Shown here: positions 1-7,690 of the stretch, in pieces | Layout of the letters: every line of letters begins with the position of its first letter | How positions within the stretch are numbered: the first letter of the stretch is position 1 | Source: CAJXZP01 sp041563475 | GTDB taxonomy: Bacteria > Bacteroidota > Bacteroidia > Flavobacteriales_G > Salibacteraceae | Length of the DNA: 36,698 nucleotides | Assembly (NCBI GenBank): GCA_041563475.1 | Contig: JBFFMY010000027.1 | Location: forward strand, 1 to 36,698 | Reading direction: 5' to 3' | The notes under the pieces: model-generated | Seen by the model: the letters and a program-made list of their open reading frames with translations, nothing else | Told to the model about the DNA's origin: nothing | The model's database searches: none | Made by a program: the position numbers and the translations under genes

Positions 1-18
1 AATTTTTAACCTACAACC

Positions 19-26
19 TACCTTTG
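19..26 (+). promoter_or_regulatory. Putative -7 promoter element of fumC
   Basis: TACCTTTG matches the Bacteroidota -7 consensus TAnnTTTG exactly and lies about 48 bp before the fumC ATG. The -33 element would fall at or before the window edge, so it cannot be judged. Confidence 0.5.
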
Positions 27-74
27 CGCAGCCTTTTATGAAAAAACGTTTTAAAATCACTTTAGAGTTATATT

Positions 75-1472
75 ATGGAATATAGAATTGAAAAGGATAC
101 TATGGGTCAGGTTAAAGTTCCTGCAGATAAATATTGGGGTGCCCAAACCGAACGATCAAGAAATAATTTTAAAATTGGCCCAGTTGGAAGCATGCCAAAT
201 GAAATCGTTAAAGGATTCGCTTACCTAAAAAAAGCTGCTGCACATGCCAATTGTGAATTAGGTGTTTTAGCAGAAGATAAAAGAGACCTTATTTCTCAAG
301 TATGTGATGAGATTTTGGCAGGTAAACTTGATGATCAATTTCCATTAGTTATTTGGCAAACGGGTTCTGGAACCCAAAGTAACATGAATGTGAACGAGGT
401 CATTGCCAATAGAGCACATGAAATAGCTGGTAAAAAAATTGGAGAAGGTGAAAAAACTATTCAACCAAATGACGATGTAAATAAATCGCAATCATCTAAC
501 GATACCTTTCCAACAGGAATGCATATTGCTGCTTACAAAATGGTAATGGATGTTACCATTCCAGGCGTGGAAAAACTTCGTGATGCATTGCAAGCAAAAA
601 CAGTGGCGTTTAAGGATGTGGTAAAAATTGGACGTACCCATTTAATGGATGCGACTCCCCTTACTTTAGGCCAAGAATTCTCAGGTTATGTATCGCAATT
701 AAATCACGGTTTAAAAGCTTTAAGAAACACGCTAGATCACTTGTCAGAACTTGCTTTAGGGGGAACAGCTGTGGGTACTGGATTAAACACACCGCAAGGT
801 TATGATGTATTGGTAGCTCAAAAAATTGCTGAGTTTTCTGGTTTGCCATTTATTACTGCAGAAAATAAATTCGAAGCTTTAGCTGCGCATGACGCAATTG
901 TAGAATCACATGGTGCATTAAAACAATTGGCCGTTTCCTTAAATAAAATTGGAAATGACATTAGAATGTTAGCATCCGGTCCGCGTTCTGGAATTGGAGA
1001 GTTGAACTTGCCTGCTAATGAACCTGGTTCTTCTATTATGCCTGGAAAAGTAAATCCAACGCAAGCGGAAGCGCTTACAATGGTGTGTGCTCAGGTATTG
1101 GGTAACGATGTAGCTATTTCGGTTGGTGGTACTCAAGGACATTATGAGTTGAATGTTTTCAAACCAATGATGGCTTCTAACTTTTTACAAAGCGCGCGTT
1201 TAATTGGGGATGCTTGTGTATCCTTTACCGATAATGCCGTTGTAGGAATTGAACCAAATTACGAGAACATTACTAAGTTATTGAATAATTCATTGATGTT
1301 GGTTACGGCTCTTAATACCAAAATAGGTTATTACAAAGCAGCCGAAATCGCAAATACAGCTCATAAAAATGGAACCACGTTAAAAGAGGAAGCTGTGAAT
1401 TTAGGATATGTTACTCCAGAAGAATATGACGAATGGGTAAAGCCTGAAGAAATGACTGGAAGTATGCATTAA
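75..1472 (+). CDS. fumC: Fumarate hydratase, class II
   Basis: This enzyme converts fumarate to L-malate in the TCA cycle in the cytoplasm; it is the iron-independent class II type and is normally a homotetramer. The 465-residue length is standard. The fumarase/aspartase superfamily signature GSSIMPGKVN is present at about residues 317-326, and the GRTHLMDATPL block carries the active-site His at residue 189. The SGTQSNMNVNEV and NDDVNKSQSSNDTFPT substrate-loop blocks are also intact. The ATG start at 75 gives the normal FumC amino terminus (YRIEKDTMG). It appears to be transcribed alone, from a promoter motif at 19-26 to a terminator at 1492-1518. Aspartase is a related alternative, but the sequence follows FumC closely. 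Confidence 0.97.
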   Translation: MEYRIEKDTMGQVKVPADKYWGAQTERSRNNFKIGPVGSMPNEIVKGFAYLKKAAAHANCELGVLAEDKRDLISQVCDEILAGKLDDQFPLVIWQTGSGTQSNMNVNEVIANRAHEIAGKKIGEGEKTIQPNDDVNKSQSSNDTFPTGMHIAAYKMVMDVTIPGVEKLRDALQAKTVAFKDVVKIGRTHLMDATPLTLGQEFSGYVSQLNHGLKALRNTLDHLSELALGGTAVGTGLNTPQGYDVLVAQKIAEFSGLPFITAENKFEALAAHDAIVESHGALKQLAVSLNKIGNDIRMLASGPRSGIGELNLPANEPGSSIMPGKVNPTQAEALTMVCAQVLGNDVAISVGGTQGHYELNVFKPMMASNFLQSARLIGDACVSFTDNAVVGIEPNYENITKLLNNSLMLVTALNTKIGYYKAAEIANTAHKNGTTLKEEAVNLGYVTPEEYDEWVKPEEMTGSMH

Positions 1473-1491
1473 GCAATTTATTACAAAAATT

Positions 1492-1518
1492 AAAGCGGGT
1501 AAATCATCCGCTTTTTTT
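1492..1518 (+). terminator. Rho-independent terminator of fumC
   Basis: AAAGCGG (1492-1498) pairs perfectly with CCGCTTT (1508-1514), and the T run continues to 1518. It lies 20 bp after the fumC stop. Confidence 0.75.
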
Positions 1519-1572
1519 ATGCCTAACTTTTTTCTTCATGACTTTTATCACCAATTAAATTATTCAATACCA

Positions 1573-1580
1573 TACCTTTA
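1573..1580 (+). promoter_or_regulatory. Putative -7 promoter element of the TPR gene
   Basis: TACCTTTA matches TAnnTTTG at seven of eight positions and lies 18 bp before the ATG at 1599, after the fumC terminator. Confidence 0.4.
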
Positions 1581-1598
1581 CTACCCAAATTTTGAATT

Positions 1599-2894
1599 AT
1601 GATAGAAGCTGAAATCCACAAGGTGAATACCCTAATATCGCAAAATAAACTCAGTGATGCCATTTTGCACCTAGGGGAGTTATTCCAAAGTTTTATTCCC
1701 GCTCCCGATAAAATTGATGTCTTGATTTTAATGGGAGAACTTTATGTTCAATTAAATGACCTTGAAAGTGCGGATAAAAGCTTTACCAATGCCTATAAAT
1801 TGCAGCAAAAACAGCCAGGGGATGATGATGAACGCATTTTTAACGAAGCACTAATCGGATTCAATTTAGGCGCTGTAAAAACAGAACTTCATAAAACAAA
1901 AGAAGCACTTGAGTTGTTTAAGGATGCATCCGCCTTACTGGATAAAATACATATGTCCGATCCAATCATTACGGAACAAAAAGCCATGTGTCAGCATGAA
2001 ATTTCAGGTCGCTATTTAGAACTTAAAGATTATTACCTAACTAAAAAACATGCGAAAATAGCCTTAGAATTGTATGCGGAAATTTTAGATCTGGATCAGG
2101 TTAGATATACCCAGCCTATGGCAAATTGCAACGTGATAATTGCTGAATCATTTGATAATGAATCAGATTTAAACACGGCATTTATCTATTACAAAAAGGC
2201 TGTAGAACTCTATGAAAAACTTTCTTTGAGTGATCAAAAAATTGCGCAACCAATTATGGCTGCGATTTATAACAACATGGCCGTAACTCAAAAACAGCTA
2301 GGCTTCCATGGTAAATCGGCAGAACACTATCAAAAAACACTGGATATTTACAAAGAATTATCTCAAGAGAACCCAGAAGAGTACGAACCGTTTTTAGCCG
2401 GTACTTTTAACAGTATTGGGGTTTTGTTTACAGATTTAAACTACCGTAAAAAAGGCATAAAATATTACGAAGATGCCCTGAAATTATATCAAAAATTGGC
2501 CTACGATGAACCCGAATTATACACGCATTACGTTGCTACCACAACGCATAATTTGGGAGTTATTTACGATGAAATGAACGAGTACGACTCTGCTTATTCT
2601 TATTACGAGAAAGCGCTAGACATAAGAAGAGAATTAGCCAAAAAAGAACCTATAGCATTTAATATGGATACTTCCGTTACTATCCTCAACATTGTAACGA
2701 TGTATCATTCTCGGCTTGAGTCTGAAAAAGATCTAAAATATAGAGAGCCCGCGTTAGAATTGTTGCAAGAAGCAGAAAGCAGACTTATGCTTGCGGAAAG
2801 CGAAAAGCCAGTAATAAAAAGTATGAAAAACGATTTAGAGTACTTTAAAGAGTTTTTTGAGGAAATTGATTTGAAAACTTTACTAGGTGATTAA
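1599..2894 (+). CDS. Tetratricopeptide-repeat protein
   Basis: This 431-residue protein consists almost entirely of helical TPR-type repeats. Clear units include AEHYQKTLDIYKEL, GIKYYEDALKLYQKL and AYSYYEKALDIRREL, at a spacing of roughly 50 residues, each with the small-residue pattern typical of TPR helix pairs. There is no signal peptide or membrane segment, so it is probably a cytoplasmic scaffold or chaperone-like protein; its partner cannot be read from the sequence. The gene runs toward the hypABC arm and its stop overlaps that of hypC by 4 bp (shared TTAA). Convergence gives no reason to link it to hydrogenase function. The ATG start at 1599 follows a near-consensus promoter motif. 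Confidence 0.85.
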   Translation: MIEAEIHKVNTLISQNKLSDAILHLGELFQSFIPAPDKIDVLILMGELYVQLNDLESADKSFTNAYKLQQKQPGDDDERIFNEALIGFNLGAVKTELHKTKEALELFKDASALLDKIHMSDPIITEQKAMCQHEISGRYLELKDYYLTKKHAKIALELYAEILDLDQVRYTQPMANCNVIIAESFDNESDLNTAFIYYKKAVELYEKLSLSDQKIAQPIMAAIYNNMAVTQKQLGFHGKSAEHYQKTLDIYKELSQENPEEYEPFLAGTFNSIGVLFTDLNYRKKGIKYYEDALKLYQKLAYDEPELYTHYVATTTHNLGVIYDEMNEYDSAYSYYEKALDIRRELAKKEPIAFNMDTSVTILNIVTMYHSRLESEKDLKYREPALELLQEAESRLMLAESEKPVIKSMKNDLEYFKEFFEEIDLKTLLGD

Positions 2895-3163
2895 CTCTCT
2901 TGATCCACCCATTTCTTAAAATCATCTTCGTCCAACTCACCCATTTCTTTTATGAGATCAAAGGTGCGTTTGGCTTCCGCTTCATCAATAATGCCAATGG
3001 CTGCTCCCACATGCACCAAAACATAGCCGCCTACCTTCGCATAAGGTACCATGGTTAAATTAACCTCCTTTAGAACGCCATCAAATGAGACTTTACCCAC
3101 CCTAAAAATTGGGTCTAACTCCCCTACAACTTCAATTAATTTACCAGGTATCGACAAACACAT
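2891..3163 (-). CDS. hypC: Hydrogenase maturation chaperone HypC/HybG family
   Basis: HypC is a small chaperone that carries the Fe(CN)2CO unit with HypD and delivers it to the hydrogenase large-subunit precursor. The 90-residue length is typical and the diagnostic amino terminus MCLSIPGK is intact, including the essential Cys2, which must become N-terminal after Met removal. The remainder follows the family's beta-barrel pattern (GVLKEVNLTMVP, GGYVLVHVGAAIGIIDEAEA). It is the last gene of the leftward arm, beginning 3 bp after the hypB stop, so co-transcription and probably translational coupling are expected. Its stop overlaps the stop of the convergent TPR gene. Confidence 0.96.
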   Translation of the reverse strand: MCLSIPGKLIEVVGELDPIFRVGKVSFDGVLKEVNLTMVPYAKVGGYVLVHVGAAIGIIDEAEAKRTFDLIKEMGELDEDDFKKWVDQES

Positions 3164-3166
3164 ATT

Positions 3167-3982
3167 TTATTTTTTATTGGCTTTTAGCCATGCGTAAAAG
3201 GCTTCCATACCCTCGCCAGTTGTGGCAGAAACTTCAAAGAAAATAAGGTTTGGATTCAACCGGGAAGCATATTCTTTTGCCTTTTCCACATTGAAATTAA
3301 CGTACGGAAGTAAATCTATTTTATTGATGATGCAAATTTGAGAACCATGAAACATATCGGGATACTTCAAAGGTTTGTCTTCTCCTTCTGTAGTACTAAT
3401 GATTACAATTCTCTTATCTTCCCCTAAATCAAACATGGCTGGGCAAACCAAATTACCCACATTTTCAATCATTAAAACCGCATCGTTTTTTACCTCAAGC
3501 TGCTTTAACGCACGATGAATCATATCGCCATCTAAATGACACCCTTTACCGGTATTGATTTGAATAACTGGAATTTGAACCGCCTCAATTCTTTCGGCAT
3601 CATTTAAAGTTTGTTGATCTCCCTCAATGACGTAAAAATCAATTTCATTTTTCAAATCCGTCAAACAACGTTCTAAAAAGGAGGTTTTACCCGATCCAGG
3701 CGAACTAACTAAATTAAAAGCCGTAATATTTTTAGCCTCAAAAAACCCTCTGTTTCTAGAAGCCGCAATATCATTCTGATGCAATATATCACGTTCCAAC
3801 TCCACCACATCCTTGGTAAGTTCATTTCCATGCGAATGAAAATTCCCAGAGTGAGCATGCGTTTGTGAATTACCAATATCCTTTTCGGCTAGCGAAAACC
3901 CCTTAATATCTGTAGTTGAAGTGATAGAGGTTGGTTTTAATATATTAATGTGATCCGTACCACATCCACAAGTAACACACAT
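3167..3982 (-). CDS. hypB: Hydrogenase nickel incorporation GTPase HypB
   Basis: HypB is a SIMIBI-class GTPase that works with HypA to insert nickel into the large subunit. The amino terminus MCVTCGCG resembles the high-affinity Ni site CxxCGC of E. coli HypB. It is followed by a moderately His-rich stretch around residues 40-53 (THAHSGNFHSHG), which suggests some nickel storage or buffering. The P-loop SSPGSGKTS is near residue 98, and the NKIDLLPY base-recognition motif lies near the C-terminal quarter. At 271 residues it is close to usual family length. The ATG lies 2 bp after the hypA stop, and hypC follows after 3 bp, so this is a tightly packed operon. Confidence 0.97.
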   Translation of the reverse strand: MCVTCGCGTDHINILKPTSITSTTDIKGFSLAEKDIGNSQTHAHSGNFHSHGNELTKDVVELERDILHQNDIAASRNRGFFEAKNITAFNLVSSPGSGKTSFLERCLTDLKNEIDFYVIEGDQQTLNDAERIEAVQIPVIQINTGKGCHLDGDMIHRALKQLEVKNDAVLMIENVGNLVCPAMFDLGEDKRIVIISTTEGEDKPLKYPDMFHGSQICIINKIDLLPYVNFNVEKAKEYASRLNPNLIFFEVSATTGEGMEAFYAWLKANKK

Positions 3983-3984
3983 AA

Positions 3985-4347
3985 TTAATTTGATTTTTGA
4001 GGTTTGTGTTCAAGAGTTAGGGTTTTTACACGCATTTCCTTTCCTTGAATAATGTCTTTAAAATAACTTCCACATGAAGGGCATTCATCCGACAGTCTAT
4101 GAATTTCAAATTTTGTATCGCAATCTATACATTTTGCTTTTCCTGGTCTAAAATCTATTTCCAATTTCGCATGCGATAACACCGTTTCTTTAACCGCAAC
4201 CGGCCAAACAAAATCAAGCGAATCCAGCTCAATTCCAGATAATTCGCCAATTTCAAGCTCAATTTCCGAAACAAATTCCGCATTCCGCTTTGTCACTTCC
4301 TCTTCAGCAATTCGTACTATGCCTAAAGCAATTGACATTTCGTGCAT
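3985..4347 (-). CDS. hypA: Hydrogenase nickel metallochaperone HypA
   Basis: HypA is the nickel-binding partner of HypB in [NiFe]-hydrogenase maturation. The amino terminus MHEMSIALGIV carries His2, the conserved Ni ligand. The structural zinc site is complete, with two CxxC pairs (CIDC and CPSC) separated by about a dozen residues. The 120-residue length is normal. It lies second in the leftward arm, 22 bp after the small membrane protein gene and 2 bp before hypB. The start is fixed by the need for His at position 2. Confidence 0.96.
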   Translation of the reverse strand: MHEMSIALGIVRIAEEEVTKRNAEFVSEIELEIGELSGIELDSLDFVWPVAVKETVLSHAKLEIDFRPGKAKCIDCDTKFEIHRLSDECPSCGSYFKDIIQGKEMRVKTLTLEHKPQKSN

Positions 4348-4369
4348 ACGTATAGATTTAGATTAGAAG

Positions 4370-4555
4370 TTATTTTTTTATCGCTTTTTTAAAGACGAAA
4401 TAACTCACCACAATTGCCACAATTATAAGTCCAGCTAAAACACCGTGAGACACTAATAAATGTAATAAACTATTACTCTCCGCCACCCCATGGCCCACAT
4501 GTGCAAAACTCCATATGGGTAAAATTATAGCTAATAAAACAACAAGCTTTTTCAT
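4370..4555 (-). CDS. Small HupE-like membrane protein of the hydrogenase cluster
   Basis: This 61-residue protein is not a family I can name. It has a signal peptide (residues 1-18, charged KK then a hydrophobic core, ending WSFA) and a mature start of HVGHG. One transmembrane helix follows (about residues 36-54), then a short basic tail (KKAIKK). The start of the mature part, AHVGHG then a hydrophobic segment, resembles the beginning of HupE/UreJ, a putative nickel-permease family in hydrogenase and urease operons. However, HupE has six to eight membrane helices and an HPxxGxDH motif that is absent here. Four His residues lie in the mature part. It is the first gene of the hypABC arm, 22 bp ahead of hypA. 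A role in nickel handling or hydrogenase biogenesis is inferred from position only. Confidence 0.7.
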   Translation of the reverse strand: MKKLVVLLAIILPIWSFAHVGHGVAESNSLLHLLVSHGVLAGLIIVAIVVSYFVFKKAIKK

Positions 4556-4665
4556 AATTTATTTTTTAAATCAAAAATTCTAGATATACCATCCATTACC
4601 AAAATTAAACAAGTTATTCTAATTTGTAATTCACAACCCATTGATTAGTCGTTATTTATATTGAG

Positions 4666-4693
4666 TCTAAACTATATTTAGATGCTTTCTAAA
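4666..4693. promoter_or_regulatory. Candidate operator in the divergent hydrogenase control region
   Basis: Three hexamers, TCTAAA (4666), its complement TTTAGA (4677) and TCTAAA (4688), start exactly 11 bp apart. The first two form a perfect inverted repeat with a 5-bp spacer. They lie between the leftward arm starting at 4555 and the hyaA promoter motif at 4731. The same-face phasing suggests binding of a dimeric or multimeric regulator. I do not recognise the consensus. Confidence 0.4.
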
Positions 4694-4730
4694 TTACTTA
4701 AGATGTGTAAATTCTATCATTTCCTTTTTC

Positions 4731-4738
4731 TACCTTTA
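4731..4738 (+). promoter_or_regulatory. Putative -7 promoter element of hyaA
   Basis: TACCTTTA matches TAnnTTTG at seven of eight positions and lies 26 bp before the hyaA ATG at 4765. It would drive the hyaABCD-hypFDE arm. Confidence 0.45.
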
Positions 4739-4764
4739 AGCATTAATTGGTAAAATTTACGACC

Positions 4765-5898
4765 ATGTCCGACCAAAAAAACGCCAAAAAACAAGAAACC
4801 TACTACGAAAGTATAATTAGCCAAGGGTACTCTAGAAGGGACTTTATGAAGTTTGCCACATTTATGGCTGCATACATGGGGCTTGAAACAAGCTCTGTTG
4901 CTCAGGTGGTAAAGTCATTAGAAACTACTCCTCGAATCCCAGTTATTTGGGAACATTTTCAAGAATGCACCTGTTGTTCTGAATCGTTTATTCGTTCAGA
5001 TCATCCTATTGTGGCTGATATTATTTTAGATAAAATTTCATTAGATTATTCTTTAACCTTAATGGCCGCTTCAGGTCATCAGGCAGAAAAATCTAAACAT
5101 GACACCATGGAGAAATACAAAGGAGAATACATTCTTTGTGTGGAAGGATCGGTTCCCTTAGGAGATGATGGGAATTATTGTTGCATTGCCGGACGATCCG
5201 CTTTAGATATTTTAAAAGAATCTGCGGCTGGTGCAAAGGCAATTATTGCCTGGGGTAGTTGTGCCAGTAATGGATGTGTTCAAGCAGCAGCACCTAATCC
5301 TACACAAGCTACACCAATCCATAAAATTATTAAAGACAAACCTATCATTCGTGTTCCTGGCTGTCCGCCAATTGGCGAAGTTATGGCCGGTGTGATAATG
5401 CACGTGGTTGCATTTGGTAAACTACCACAATTAGATAAGTTAGGTCGTCCAAAAGCATTTTATGGCAAGCGTGTTCACGATAGCTGTTACAGAAGACCTT
5501 ATTATGATGCGGGTTTATTTGCCGAATCTTTTGACGACCCAAATGCAAAACAAGGATACTGTTTATATAAAGTAGGATGTAAAGGGCCAGTAACGTATAA
5601 CTCTTGCGGGTCAATGAAATGGAATAATGGTGTAAGTTATCCAATTCAATCCGGACATGGATGTATTGGATGTAGTGAAGAAAACTTCTGGGACAATGGT
5701 TCATTCTACGATCGTTTACCTACAATGCATGGAATTGGAATTGAATCTACCGCTGATCAAGTAGGTAAAATTGCCGTGGGAGTTGTAGCTGGAGGACTAG
5801 TAGTTCACGCAATTGGGGCTAATATTTTGAAAAGAAAAGAATTATCCAATAGAATTAATAGAGGTAAGAAAACCGAATCAATGATTAAGGAAGATTAA
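4765..5898 (+). CDS. hyaA: [NiFe]-hydrogenase small subunit, O2-tolerant group 1d-like
   Basis: This is the iron-sulfur electron-transfer subunit of a membrane-bound uptake hydrogenase. From the ATG at 4765 it has 377 residues. A Tat signal (SRRDFMK, residues 23-29) exports the folded enzyme. ECTCCSESF gives Cys68, Cys70 and Cys71; CASNGC gives Cys166 and Cys171; PGC gives Cys200. These six ligands, with the spacing of E. coli Hyd-1, mark the [4Fe-3S] proximal cluster linked to O2 tolerance. Glu127 (CVEGS) is also kept. Distal and medial cluster cysteines follow (SCYRRPYYDAG, GYCLYKVGCKGP, HGCIGCSE). A C-terminal membrane helix includes the His (VVHAIG) expected to ligate haem in HyaC. An in-frame TTG at 4747 was not chosen because the ATG gives the normal amino terminus. 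Confidence 0.97.
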   Translation: MSDQKNAKKQETYYESIISQGYSRRDFMKFATFMAAYMGLETSSVAQVVKSLETTPRIPVIWEHFQECTCCSESFIRSDHPIVADIILDKISLDYSLTLMAASGHQAEKSKHDTMEKYKGEYILCVEGSVPLGDDGNYCCIAGRSALDILKESAAGAKAIIAWGSCASNGCVQAAAPNPTQATPIHKIIKDKPIIRVPGCPPIGEVMAGVIMHVVAFGKLPQLDKLGRPKAFYGKRVHDSCYRRPYYDAGLFAESFDDPNAKQGYCLYKVGCKGPVTYNSCGSMKWNNGVSYPIQSGHGCIGCSEENFWDNGSFYDRLPTMHGIGIESTADQVGKIAVGVVAGGLVVHAIGANILKRKELSNRINRGKKTESMIKED

Positions 5899-5932
5899 TC
5901 AATTTCTTTTTTTCACCATAAGATAGATAGTT

Positions 5933-7666
5933 ATGTCAGAAAGAATAGTTGTTGATCCCGTAACTAGAATTGAGGGTCATCTAAGAATAGAAGTAGAAGT
6001 TAACGATGGCGTTATTACAGATGCCTACAGTTCATCTACGATGGTAAGAGGTATCGAGGAAATCGTTAAAGGACGCGACCCTCGTGATGTTTGGGCGTTT
6101 GTTCAAAGAACTTGTGGGGTTTGTACTACTGTTCATGCACTCACTTCAGTCCGCGCTGTAGAAGATGCATTAGGAATTGTTATACCGCCCAATGCAGAAA
6201 TGGTTCGGAACATCATGGAAGGTGCATTATATATGCATGATCACGTGGTACACTTTTATCATCTTCACGCTCTTGATTGGGTGGATGTGGTTAATTCATT
6301 GAAAGCAGACCCTAAAGAAACCTCTAGAATTGCGCAAAGTATTTCTAATTGGCCAAAAAGTTCTCCTGGATATTTTTCAGATGTTCAAAAACGGATTCAA
6401 AAATTTGTTGAAAGTGGCCAACTGGGCATTTTTGCGAATGGCTATTGGGGTCACCCACAAATGAAATTACCAGCCGAAGTAAATCTTTTAGCTGTAGCGC
6501 ATTATTTGGAAGCACTCGAATGGCAAAAAGAAATTGTCAAAGTACATACCATTTTTGGGGGTAAAAATCCGCACCCTAATTACTTAGTTGGTGGTATGGC
6601 GTGCGCCATTAATATTGAAAGTCAAGGTGGATTAAATGCCGAACGCTTAGCTTATGTTGGTCAACTTTTAGAGGAAGGCCGAAACTTTGTAAACCAAGTT
6701 TACATTCCAGATTTATTGGCTATTGCATCCTACTACAAAGATTGGGGTGCCATTGGTAAAGGGTTTGGAAATTACATGGCTTATGGGGATTTCCCAACAA
6801 ATGGGTACAATGATCCATCTAGTTTTAAATTCCCACAAGGAGTAATTCTAAATAACGATTTAACAAAATTACATCCTGTCGATTTCCGAAATAATGACGA
6901 AATCGTAGAGCATATTAATAATTCATGGTATGATTATACCGATGGAAATAATGTTGGTAAACATCCATGGGAAGGTCAAACAAATATTAATTATACCGGA
7001 CCAAAACCTCCGTATACCCATTTAGATGTTAATGAAAAATACAGCTTCATTAAAACTCCAAGATGGAAAGGAAAACCAATGGAAGTTGGTCCATTAGCAC
7101 GTGTTTTGGTTTCGTATGTTCATGGATTACCTGAAATGAAAGACATTGCCGATTATGCTTTAAACAAATTGAATGTTCCATTAGAAGCTCTTTTCTCTAC
7201 ATTGGGAAGAACTGCCGCTCGTGGTTTAGAGACTAAGGTAGTAGCCGATTGGACTATTGAGTTCTATAATACTTTAATGACCAACATTAAAAATGGGGAT
7301 TACAGTATGGCGAATACCGAAAAATTTGATCCTTCAACCTGGCCTGCTAAAGCTAAAGGGGTTGGTTACATGGAAGCTCCAAGAGGTGGTTTGGCACATT
7401 GGATTGTGATTGAAGATGGAAAGACAGCAAATTACCAACAAGTAGTTCCTTCGACATGGAATGCTTCTCCTCGAGATCCTAGTGGTCAAATGTCTGCTTA
7501 TGAAGCTACCCTTATTGGAACACCCGTAGCAGATTTAGAACAACCACTTGAAATTATCCGTACAATTCACTCTTTTGATCCATGTATTGCTTGTGCCGTA
7601 CACTTATATGATTCGAAAGGACAACATATTTCAACTGTAAATAACACAACCACTTGTACGGTTTAG
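5933..7666 (+). CDS. hyaB: [NiFe]-hydrogenase large subunit (precursor)
   Basis: This is the catalytic subunit that oxidises H2 at the Ni-Fe(CN)2CO site. The 577 residues align throughout with E. coli HyaB by eye. The first metal motif is RTCGVC (Cys61, Cys64) and the second is DPCIACAVH (Cys551, Cys554, His557). The maturation protease should cut after His557 and release a C-terminal peptide of 20 residues, longer than the 15 of E. coli HyaB and containing a Cys and a Thr run. VDPVTRIEGH near the amino terminus is the family start. It follows hyaA by 34 bp and precedes hyaC by 24 bp, so one transcript is expected. The protein has no signal and should be carried through Tat by HyaA. Confidence 0.98.
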   Translation: MSERIVVDPVTRIEGHLRIEVEVNDGVITDAYSSSTMVRGIEEIVKGRDPRDVWAFVQRTCGVCTTVHALTSVRAVEDALGIVIPPNAEMVRNIMEGALYMHDHVVHFYHLHALDWVDVVNSLKADPKETSRIAQSISNWPKSSPGYFSDVQKRIQKFVESGQLGIFANGYWGHPQMKLPAEVNLLAVAHYLEALEWQKEIVKVHTIFGGKNPHPNYLVGGMACAINIESQGGLNAERLAYVGQLLEEGRNFVNQVYIPDLLAIASYYKDWGAIGKGFGNYMAYGDFPTNGYNDPSSFKFPQGVILNNDLTKLHPVDFRNNDEIVEHINNSWYDYTDGNNVGKHPWEGQTNINYTGPKPPYTHLDVNEKYSFIKTPRWKGKPMEVGPLARVLVSYVHGLPEMKDIADYALNKLNVPLEALFSTLGRTAARGLETKVVADWTIEFYNTLMTNIKNGDYSMANTEKFDPSTWPAKAKGVGYMEAPRGGLAHWIVIEDGKTANYQQVVPSTWNASPRDPSGQMSAYEATLIGTPVADLEQPLEIIRTIHSFDPCIACAVHLYDSKGQHISTVNNTTTCTV

Positions 7667-7690
7667 TGAGTATGAATTAAACGAATTGTT

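Noticed and set aside
4370..4555. Annotating the small ORF as HupE nickel permease
   Set aside because: It has one membrane helix after the signal peptide and lacks the HPxxGxDH motif, so only a partial resemblance can be claimed.
4641..4645. TTGAT, one half of an FNR/CRP-type site upstream of hyaA
   Set aside because: No matching ATCAA at the required spacing; a single half-site in AT-rich DNA is not evidence.
5381..5704. 107-residue open frame antisense to hyaA
   Set aside because: It lies wholly inside a strongly conserved hydrogenase gene and its translation shows no domain or signal features, so it is a shadow frame.
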